Both the position numbers and the translations under genes were made by a program. Below, piece after piece: positions 1-4,617 of a stretch of 5,365 nt of DNA (position 1 is the stretch's first letter; the number at the start of each line of letters is the position of its first letter). Under the pieces are notes generated by a model, which did not search any database, was not told where the DNA came from, and was given only the letters and a program-made list of their open reading frames with translations. Source of the DNA: Thermoflexales bacterium (GTDB lineage: Bacteria > Chloroflexota > Anaerolineae > Fen-1058); the NCBI GenBank assembly GCA_030834835.1, contig JAUQXD010000335.1, forward strand, positions 1-5,365. The letters are read 5' to 3'.

Positions 1-8
1 GCGTCCAT
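1..8 (-). CDS. Probable start of a minus-strand gene leaving the window (partial)
   Basis: Only two full codons (Met-Asp) and part of a third are visible, so no product can be named. The start is supported by a perfect AGGAG Shine-Dalgarno sequence on the minus strand at 21-17, with 8 bases between it and the ATG at 8-6. It would be the next gene after the 77-421 gene on the same strand, with 68 bases between them, and may belong to the same transcript. The call rests on the ribosome-binding site alone, and the sequence beyond position 1 would settle it. Confidence 0.45.
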
Positions 9-37
9 AAAACGGACTCCTGGTATAAAGCAGAGGC

Positions 38-72
38 GGCTCCCACGCCGCCGGACCGCAGGCGTGGGAGCC
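38..72. repeat. Perfect 12-bp inverted repeat (intergenic hairpin)
   Basis: The arms GGCTCCCACGCC (38-49) and GGCGTGGGAGCC (61-72) are exactly complementary around an 11-base loop. The hairpin begins 4 bases past the stop codon of the minus-strand gene 77-421. No U-run follows it on the minus strand, so it is not a canonical Rho-independent terminator. The right half can also form a smaller stem (GCAGGC 58-63 with GCCTGC 70-75). A dispersed REP-like intergenic element or a 3'-end-stabilising hairpin is the likeliest reading. Confidence 0.7.
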
Positions 73-76
73 TGCG

Positions 77-421
77 CTACGAATTCGTTACTTGAAAAAA
101 GACAGCCTGCGTTTGCAGGACTTCACCATCGTACATCAAATCGATGCGCGCACGATAATCGCCGGGCAGCGGCTGCTTCACGTGCAGGGTCAACAACAGT
201 TCGCGTTCCATCGTACCGATGATGGTCAGGCTGCGTTCTTCCGCACCGTCGGGGCGATACAGCACGACTTCCAGATTGGGATATTCCAGAAAGGGGGTCA
301 GGGTGATGCTCAAGGCCACGCGGCGTCCATCGGGCGCGGGCTGCGCGCTGGCCGCCGTAATGCGGACTTCTTTGGGCGGCAGCGGCACTTCGTCTTCATC
401 GGCAAAGAACATCATCGACAT
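77..421 (-). CDS. Hypothetical protein, small beta-rich (Ig-like?) cytoplasmic protein
   Basis: I do not recognise this 114-residue protein. It has no signal peptide or membrane segment. The first 20 residues are acidic and then proline-rich (DEDEVPLPP). The rest alternates hydrophobic and polar residues as in beta strands: VALSITLTP, NLEVVLYRP, ERELLLTLHV, then GDYRARIDLMYDGEVL and QAVFFQV. The closing 'PGDYRARI...DGE...' pattern resembles the last two strands of immunoglobulin-like sandwich domains, but that is a guess from texture. The ATG at 421 is favoured over the Met codons at 415 and 412 because GGGAG lies at 436-432, 10 bases upstream. A TATAAT box at 448-443 gives it its own promoter. 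A 12-bp hairpin follows the TAG stop. The long plus-strand frames over this stretch are treated as shadows. Confidence 0.75.
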   Translation of the reverse strand: MSMMFFADEDEVPLPPKEVRITAASAQPAPDGRRVALSITLTPFLEYPNLEVVLYRPDGAEERSLTIIGTMERELLLTLHVKQPLPGDYRARIDLMYDGEVLQTQAVFFQVTNS

Positions 422-442
422 GGCGTCTCGTCTCCCAGGCCG

Positions 443-472
443 ATTATACTACACCCAAAACGAGGATGACAC
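443..472 (-). promoter_or_regulatory. Predicted sigma70-type promoter of the 77-421 gene
   Basis: On the minus strand a perfect TATAAT lies at 448-443. A weak -35 (GTGTCA, 4 of 6 to TTGACA) lies at 472-467 with an 18-base spacer. Transcription would begin near 436, leaving a leader of about 15 bases that starts almost at the GGGAG ribosome-binding site. The -10 match is exact; the -35 is marginal. Confidence 0.5.
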
Positions 473-550
473 ATTGCAGGCGAATCGTAACTCAAGTGAA
501 ACACTCTTGACGCTCATCATCGAAGATCAAATGGGCGAACGGGTGTTAGC

Positions 551-580
551 TTGACGTTAAGGCGTCAATGACACTACAAT
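551..580 (+). promoter_or_regulatory. Predicted sigma70-type promoter with embedded palindrome, upstream of the HAD gene
   Basis: TTGACG (551-556, 5 of 6 to consensus) and TACAAT (575-580, 5 of 6) are 18 bases apart and point at the HAD gene, giving a leader of roughly 80 bases. The -35 hexamer is also the left arm of a perfect inverted repeat: TTGACG 551-556 with CGTCAA 563-568 around a 6-base centre. A dimeric repressor bound there would cover the -35 box, so this is a candidate operator. The regulator is unknown. Confidence 0.6.
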
Positions 581-665
581 CGAACCGCAAGTTGGCGAAT
601 TAGACTGCAGGCTGCTGATGCCCAGCCGTCGGGCCTCCCAACTCCATTCAATACGGAATGAACAA

Positions 666-1295
666 GTGAACATCCTGGCAATTTGTTTTGACGCAGATGG
701 CGTAGTGGTTAATCCACAAAAGCAATTCTCACGGCACTTGGCGCAGGCACATGGCATTTCGCCAGCAATGACCCGTGGTTTCTTCGAGGGGGTGTTTAAT
801 GACTGCCTCGTTGGCAGAGCGAACCTCAAAGAGGTTCTGCCAGCGTTTTTGAAAGACTGGAAATGGACGGGCTCCGTTGATGACTTTATCCAGACCTGGC
901 TATTAACCGACCATGTGGTAGATGTGCGCCTTCTCAAGGCGATTCACCGTCTACGAAGCAGCGGGCTTATTTGTTGCCTCACCACCAGTCAGGAACGCAA
1001 CCGAGCCGAGTACATGAGGACGAAGATGGGGTTTCAATCCATATTCGACCAGCTGTTTTTCTCGTGTGAAGTAGGCTGGCAAAAGCCTCACCGCGCCTAT
1101 TATCAACATGTCGAAAACGTGCTCAACGTGGACAAGGGATCAATTTTGTTTTGGGATGATGCTCGTTCAAATGTAGAGGCGGCTCGTGAGTGCGGGTGGA
1201 ACGCAGAACTATATACCAACTTCCATGAGTTTGAGCAAAGCATCAAGCGCTACGGTATCAACTTGGCAAGCACCCAACCCGGCGTGCAGTCGTAG
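666..1295 (+). CDS. HAD-family hydrolase (HAD-IA-like)
   Basis: This 209-residue protein has all four haloacid dehalogenase superfamily motifs. Motif I is FDADG (D9 nucleophile, D11 acid/base), motif II is LTTSQ (T106/T107), motif III is K140 in WQKPHRAYY, and motif IV is WDD (D164, D165). Residues about 17-95 form the helical cap expected of subclass IA. Such enzymes are cytosolic Mg-dependent phosphatases or, less often, dehalogenases; the substrate cannot be read here. I chose the GTG at 666 because motif I then lies at residue 9, as usual in the family, and GGA at 655-657 precedes it by 8 bases. An in-frame ATG at 618 would add 16 residues with no family character. The gene is noticeably less GC-rich than the central genes of the window (25 of 60 bases at 661-720), suggesting separate ancestry. 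It ends 4 bases before a long inverted-repeat element. Confidence 0.9.
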   Translation: MNILAICFDADGVVVNPQKQFSRHLAQAHGISPAMTRGFFEGVFNDCLVGRANLKEVLPAFLKDWKWTGSVDDFIQTWLLTDHVVDVRLLKAIHRLRSSGLICCLTTSQERNRAEYMRTKMGFQSIFDQLFFSCEVGWQKPHRAYYQHVENVLNVDKGSILFWDDARSNVEAARECGWNAELYTNFHEFEQSIKRYGINLASTQPGVQS

Positions 1296-1299
1296 ACAG

Positions 1300-1396
1300 G
1301 ACCTCGGAGGTTTTAACGGTCTGGCGGGCATCGCTGGCCGGCTAACTCGATCGACCGTCAGCCACAACCGGTCGGTCAATGAAAACCTCCGAGGTC
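1300..1396. repeat. 97-bp element bounded by perfect 15-bp inverted repeats (MITE/REP-like)
   Basis: GACCTCGGAGGTTTT (1300-1314) is the exact reverse complement of 1382-1396, with 67 bases between the arms; one G-T pair (1299/1397) extends it. Each arm holds a short palindrome, ACCTC-N-GAGGT (1301-1311 and 1385-1395). A nested pair, ACGGTC (1316-1321) with GACCGT (1353-1358), would fold the interior further. No protein is encoded and I see no target-site duplication. It fills almost the whole gap between the HAD and DinB genes. It may be a non-autonomous mobile element or a dispersed palindromic repeat, and as RNA it could act as an intercistronic hairpin or attenuator. The right arm ends 5 bases before the DinB ribosome-binding site. 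Confidence 0.75.
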
Positions 1397-1413
1397 TATC
1401 CAGGAGTCTTAAC

Positions 1414-1947
1414 ATGGACACCACTTTTCGCACCGCCATCAAATCGCAATTCGGGGCCGCGATCGACATGCTCGACAATGCCCTGCGCGCCTGCCCCGAC
1501 GAACTGTGGCGCGTCCGTCTATGGAATGACGAGTCGATGCCACCGGCAGCCTCGGAGTTCTGGTACGTCGCCTATCACACGCTCTTCTGGCTCGACCTGT
1601 ATCTGTCCGGCGCAGTAGAGGGTTTCACGCCGCCCGCGCCGTTCACCCTGGACGAGTTGGACCCGGCGGGGTTGTTGCCCGAGCGGGTCTATACGAAAGA
1701 CGAACTTCAAACTTATCTCGATCACAGCCGACAGAAGTTGCAGTCGACGATCGAATCTCTGACCGACGAGCGGGCCAATCAACACTGCAAGCTCGCGTGG
1801 GGTGAGTGTAGCTTCGCGGAGTTACTGCTGGACAACATGCGTCACGTGCAGGAGCATGCCGCTCAATTGAATCTGATCCTCGGCCAGCAGATCGCCTCAA
1901 ATCCCCGCTGGATCGCGAAGACAAAGGGTGGACGCAGCAGCGACTGA
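1414..1947 (+). CDS. DinB-family protein (four-helix-bundle, putative metal-dependent enzyme)
   Basis: The 177-residue length and pattern fit the DinB/YfiT superfamily, which are cytosolic four-helix bundles binding a divalent metal through three histidines. The likely ligands are H55 (in YVAYHTLFWLDLYL, second helix) and H144 plus H148 in the C-terminal helix motif HVQEHAAQLNLILGQ, which is the family's signature HxxxHxxQ. Members include thiol S-transferases (bacillithiol, mycothiol) and many uncharacterised stress-related proteins; the substrate cannot be told here. The ATG at 1414 is chosen because AGGAG (1402-1406) lies 7 bases upstream and the N-terminal helix begins at once (FRTAIKSQFGAAIDML). 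The frame stays open upstream to 1186, but that part overlaps the HAD gene and the inverted-repeat element and is not protein-like. It converges on the YibE/F gene, with 11 bases between the stops. Confidence 0.9.
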   Translation: MDTTFRTAIKSQFGAAIDMLDNALRACPDELWRVRLWNDESMPPAASEFWYVAYHTLFWLDLYLSGAVEGFTPPAPFTLDELDPAGLLPERVYTKDELQTYLDHSRQKLQSTIESLTDERANQHCKLAWGECSFAELLLDNMRHVQEHAAQLNLILGQQIASNPRWIAKTKGGRSSD

Positions 1948-1958
1948 GCGCTTTGGTG

Positions 1959-3140
1959 CTATTCTGAGTGTGTGTCCAGATCGGCTGTGCGCTTCCGCCC
2001 GCCCACCAACACACACGCCAGCAGCGTCGTGATCGGCACCGCCGACACCAGCCCCAGGCTGCCCACCAGCGTCCGCACCACCTCTTCCGTCACAAACTCG
2101 CGATTGACGATCTGCCCGAACGGCTGCGGATACACCGCAAACAGCAGCAGCAGCGGCAGCGACGCGCCCACATACGCCAGCACCAGCGTATTCACCGTCG
2201 ACGCGATGTGATCCTGCCCGATGTTCATCGCGCGGCGAAACAACTCGCGGATACTCAACGCCCGATTGGCTCGTGACAACTCAAAGACCGCCGATGCCTG
2301 GCTGATCGTCAGATCGTCCAGCACGCCGATCGCGCCGATCAAGATACCGGCCAGCAGCAGGCCGCGCGGATTGATCGAGCCGGCGGCGGCCTGCAGAAAG
2401 CCCACTTCCTCCGCGCCGAAGCCCGTCAAGCGCGTCGCCTCTACAAACAGCGACGCCAGCACGCCCGTGATCACCAGGCTGATAAAAATCCCCAACACCG
2501 CCGCATGCGTCTTGATCGACCAGCCGTAGATCAAATACTGCGTCACGGCCAGCAGGCCAAACGCGCCCAGCACGCTCACCAGCACCGGATCGCGCCCCGC
2601 CAGAATCATCGGCAGAATAAACTGCGTAATCACATACAGGCTGACGGCCATACCCAACAGCGAGCGCACGCCCTTCCAACGGCTGACGGCGATAATCACC
2701 ACGACGAACAACAGCAACAGCGTGATCAGCGCCCCCAACCGATCGGGTTCGGTGATGAAATAGAGTTCGCCGCCGTCGGGCCGGATGATCTGCGACACCT
2801 GCACGCGATCATCGGCCTTGTAGATCACGCTGCTCGACGCGAAGCCCTGCGTGCCGTAGTCCACGTCAACGGCGCGGCCCGCGCGACTGCCCGATAGAAT
2901 CTCCAGCCGCAGGCGCTGATACGGCTGCTGAATACCGCCCTGCTCCAACATACCCTCATCGAGCACGGTGATCACCCGCGCCTCAACCGTCTCTTCATTG
3001 GGATTCGACTGCACCTGGATCGACGGCGCGCTCGTTCGACCGATCACGCCCAGGGCGATCAGCATGATGGCGGCCAGCACCACCAGCACGATCGGCGGGC
3101 GCTGACTCTCGGCGTGATGATGATGTTCGTGTTCGTCCAT
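1959..3140 (-). CDS. YibE/F-family multi-pass membrane protein
   Basis: This 393-residue integral membrane protein matches the YibE/F-like family, whose function is not established (transport has been proposed). A first helix (about 17-35) is followed by a soluble, probably extracytoplasmic beta-rich domain (about 40-130) and then seven helices near 134-152, 157-180, 185-205, 211-233, 259-276, 312-337 and 354-379. The conserved core is visible: GAIGVLDDLTISQASAVFEL (269-288, with the D275-D276 pair inside the membrane region) and GQDHIASTVNTLVLAYVGAS (308-327). The length is normal for versions with E and F parts in one chain. The N-terminus is unusual, with five histidines in the first nine residues (H4, H6-H9), a possible metal-binding tail. 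The start at 3140 has a modest AGG (3151-3149) 8 bases upstream. The gene is transcribed away from the cystathionine gene. Confidence 0.93.
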   Translation of the reverse strand: MDEHEHHHHAESQRPPIVLVVLAAIMLIALGVIGRTSAPSIQVQSNPNEETVEARVITVLDEGMLEQGGIQQPYQRLRLEILSGSRAGRAVDVDYGTQGFASSSVIYKADDRVQVSQIIRPDGGELYFITEPDRLGALITLLLLFVVVIIAVSRWKGVRSLLGMAVSLYVITQFILPMILAGRDPVLVSVLGAFGLLAVTQYLIYGWSIKTHAAVLGIFISLVITGVLASLFVEATRLTGFGAEEVGFLQAAAGSINPRGLLLAGILIGAIGVLDDLTISQASAVFELSRANRALSIRELFRRAMNIGQDHIASTVNTLVLAYVGASLPLLLLFAVYPQPFGQIVNREFVTEEVVRTLVGSLGLVSAVPITTLLACVLVGGRKRTADLDTHSE

Positions 3141-3177
3141 GCCTGTGACCTATAATTCCAGAGTGAAATGCCGCGCG

Positions 3178-3207
3178 ATTATACCATGCGCGATCCGTGG
3201 TTGACCG
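3178..3207 (-). promoter_or_regulatory. Predicted promoter of the YibE/F gene
   Basis: A perfect TATAAT lies on the minus strand at 3183-3178. The best -35 is poor (CGGTCA at 3207-3202, 3 of 6, 18-base spacer). Transcription would start near 3171, about 30 bases before the ATG at 3140. A direct repeat GCGCGAT (3173-3179 and 3188-3194, 15 bases apart) brackets the -10 and could bind an activator that makes up for the weak -35. Confidence 0.5.
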
Positions 3208-3229
3208 CGCTACTTATCACAGTTACAAT
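3201..3229 (+). promoter_or_regulatory. Predicted sigma70-type promoter of the cystathionine gamma-synthase/lyase gene
   Basis: TTGACC (3201-3206, 5 of 6) and TACAAT (3224-3229, 5 of 6) are separated by the ideal 17 bases. Transcription would begin near 3236, giving a leader of about 24 bases before the TTG start at 3260. That is too short for a SAM-type riboswitch or T-box, so control by methionine or cysteine supply, if any, would be at initiation. Its -35 occupies the same bases as the weak -35 of the divergent YibE/F promoter. Confidence 0.65.
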
Positions 3230-3245
3230 CAATTCACCAGGGAAT

Positions 3246-3252
3246 AAAGGGG
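3246..3252 (+). promoter_or_regulatory. Ribosome-binding site fixing a TTG start
   Basis: AAAGGGG ends 7 bases before the TTG at 3260. No ATG or GTG near it would give the family's normal N-terminus, so this site decides the unusual start codon. Confidence 0.7.
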
Positions 3253-3259
3253 CTTTGCA

Positions 3260-4402
3260 TTGGATCAACTTCACTTTGAAACATTGGCTATTCACGCCGG
3301 GCAGCAACCCGATCCCGCCACCGGCGCGGTGATGACGCCCATCTATCAGACATCCACTTACGTGCAAGACGGCGTCGGCGATCACAAGGGCTACGATTAC
3401 GCGCGCACCGGCAATCCCACTCGCACCGCGCTGCAAGATTGTCTGGCCGCGCTGGAAAACGCCGCGCACGGCCTGTGCTTCTCATCCGGCATGGCCGCCA
3501 TCGATACGTTGCTGCGGCTGGTCAAGCCCGGCCAGCACGTGCTGGCCGCTAACGATGTTTACGGCGGCACGTATCGAGTGTTCGTGCGCGTGCTGAGCGA
3601 GTACGGCCTGCACTTCGATTTCGTCGATATGAGCAATCTCGATCAGGTGCGCGCGGTTATTAAGCCCGACACCCGATTGGTCTGGGTGGAAACCCCGACG
3701 AACCCGTTGCTCAAGATCGCCGATCTGGCCGCGATTGCGGAGATCGCCCATCGGGCGGGAGCGCAATTGGCGGTGGACAACACCTTTGCTTCGCCGTATC
3801 TGCAACAACCGATCGGCCTCGGCGCCGACTTCGTGATCCACTCCACCACCAAATACATCGGCGGCCACAGCGATGTGGTGGGCGGCGCGATTCTCACCAA
3901 CGACACGGCAGCTTATCAGCAATTGAAGTTCCTGCAGAACGCCGTCGGCGCAGTGCCCGGCCCGCAAGATTGTTTCCTGGCCCTGCGCGGCGTGAAGACG
4001 CTGCCACTGCGCATGGAACGCCACTCGGCCAACGCCCAGAAAATCGCGGAATTCCTGACTGATCATCCCGGTGTGAAGCGGGTCCTCTATCCGGGGTTGG
4101 AGGATCATCCCAATCACGTGGTAGCGAAGAAACAGATGCGCCTGTACGGCGGCATGATCTCCTTCTTGCCCATCGGCGACGCCGCCACTGCCAAACGCAT
4201 CGCCGAAAAGACCAAGTTGTTTGCCCTGGCCGAATCACTCGGCGGCGTCGAATCGTTGATCGAACTGCCCGCGCCGATGACGCATGCTTCTGTCGCCGGC
4301 TCGCCGCTCGAAGTCGATCCGACGTTGATCCGGCTGTCGGTGGGCATTGAACACGTGGACGACTTGATTGAAGATTTGAGGCAGGCGTTAGCAACTGCGT
4401 AA
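3260..4402 (+). CDS. metB: Cystathionine gamma-synthase / gamma-lyase (PLP-dependent Cys/Met metabolism enzyme)
   Basis: This complete 380-residue cytosolic enzyme belongs to the fold-type I Cys/Met metabolism PLP family. PLP is held as a Schiff base by K198 in HSTTKYIGGHSD, with D173 (AVDNTFASP) at the pyridine nitrogen and Y101 (NDVYGGTYR) stacking on the ring. YARTGNPTR (47-55) gives the Tyr/Arg pair that contacts the neighbouring subunit's phosphate, and R358 (LIRLSVGIEH) should bind the substrate carboxylate. E325 in AESLGG is the acidic residue typical of the cystathionine gamma subfamily rather than beta-lyases or methionine gamma-lyase. MetB makes cystathionine from an activated homoserine and cysteine; the lyase runs cystathionine to cysteine. 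Sequence alone does not separate them, and PAPMTHASV is somewhat lyase-like, so metB is provisional. The start is TTG with a good ribosome-binding site and its own promoter. No other sulfur gene is adjacent. Confidence 0.93.
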   Translation: MDQLHFETLAIHAGQQPDPATGAVMTPIYQTSTYVQDGVGDHKGYDYARTGNPTRTALQDCLAALENAAHGLCFSSGMAAIDTLLRLVKPGQHVLAANDVYGGTYRVFVRVLSEYGLHFDFVDMSNLDQVRAVIKPDTRLVWVETPTNPLLKIADLAAIAEIAHRAGAQLAVDNTFASPYLQQPIGLGADFVIHSTTKYIGGHSDVVGGAILTNDTAAYQQLKFLQNAVGAVPGPQDCFLALRGVKTLPLRMERHSANAQKIAEFLTDHPGVKRVLYPGLEDHPNHVVAKKQMRLYGGMISFLPIGDAATAKRIAEKTKLFALAESLGGVESLIELPAPMTHASVAGSPLEVDPTLIRLSVGIEHVDDLIEDLRQALATA

Positions 4403-4407
4403 TCTTC

Positions 4408-4435
4408 TTACGCATCACGGATTACGTATTACGGT
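4408..4435. repeat. Four tandem 7-base repeats (TTACGNA-like)
   Basis: The heptamers TTACGCA, TCACGGA, TTACGTA and TTACGGT follow one another without gaps, 5 bases after the cystathionine gene's stop. Viewed as two 14-base units, 11 of 14 positions agree. The tract fills most of the 40-base gap before the next gene. Short tandem heptamers of this type are known as intergenic repeats in some bacteria, notably cyanobacteria. No strong stem or terminator is formed. Confidence 0.6.
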
Positions 4436-4442
4436 TGGCATC

Positions 4443-4613
4443 ATGCTTTACACACCACTCTATCACGGCGCCGCCGGCATCCTCGACGAACTGCTCCTGT
4501 TCGGCGCGCCGCTGATCGTCGTGATCGTCATCTTGATCATCAACAGCCGCCGCGCACGTCAGCAGCATCCGCCGCGCGAGCGCGAACGCCCGCGCCCTTC
4601 TGACAAGACCTGA
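4443..4613 (+). CDS. Small single-pass membrane protein, unknown function
   Basis: This 56-residue protein is not recognised as a named family. It starts MLYTPLYHGAAGILDELLL, has one strongly hydrophobic helix at about 16-33 (GAPLIVVIVILII), and ends in a very basic, proline-rich tail (RRARQQ, PRERERPRP). By the positive-inside rule the tail lies in the cytoplasm. The ribosome-binding site is weak (GG at 4433-4434). The case for a real gene is the protein-like membrane pattern and charge asymmetry, the fit into the gap between two genes on the same strand, and a stop codon only 4 bases before the next ATG, which suggests one operon and possibly translational coupling. Upstream the nearest gene on this strand is the cystathionine gene, 40 bases away, with no clear terminator between them. 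Confidence 0.65.
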   Translation: MLYTPLYHGAAGILDELLLFGAPLIVVIVILIINSRRARQQHPPRERERPRPSDKT

Positions 4614-4617
4614 TCTC

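Noticed and set aside
38..72. Rho-independent terminator
   Set aside because: The stem is strong but no U-run follows on either strand.
92..554. Plus-strand frames opposite and beyond the 77-421 gene
   Set aside because: The minus-strand frame has the promoter, ribosome-binding site and protein-like strand pattern. The plus frames are shadows.
1299..1397. CRISPR repeat or insertion sequence
   Set aside because: There is only one inverted pair with no repeated direct units, no spacers, no cas genes and no transposase frame.
1186..1413. N-terminal extension of the DinB frame
   Set aside because: It overlaps the HAD gene and reads through the inverted-repeat element. The proper ribosome-binding site and family N-terminus are at 1402-1414.
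2140..2160. CAG trinucleotide run
   Set aside because: It is the antisense of leucine codons in the last membrane helices of YibE/F and is explained by coding.
1959..3140. Several plus-strand frames of about 100-130 codons opposite the YibE/F gene
   Set aside because: They are rich in Arg, Gln and His as expected for antisense reading of GC-rich membrane-protein codons, and have no family character or ribosome-binding sites.
3151..3156. Plus-strand TATAAT just upstream of the YibE/F start
   Set aside because: No acceptable -35 lies 16-18 bases before it, and a far better promoter for the plus-strand gene lies at 3201-3229.
3230..3259. SAM riboswitch or T-box ahead of the sulfur amino-acid gene
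   Set aside because: The predicted leader is about 24 bases and has no paired elements or terminator.
3482..4418. Long minus-strand frames opposite the cystathionine gene
   Set aside because: The plus strand encodes a complete enzyme with every catalytic motif. The antisense frames arise from its codon bias and read as low-complexity Arg/Ala/Gly.
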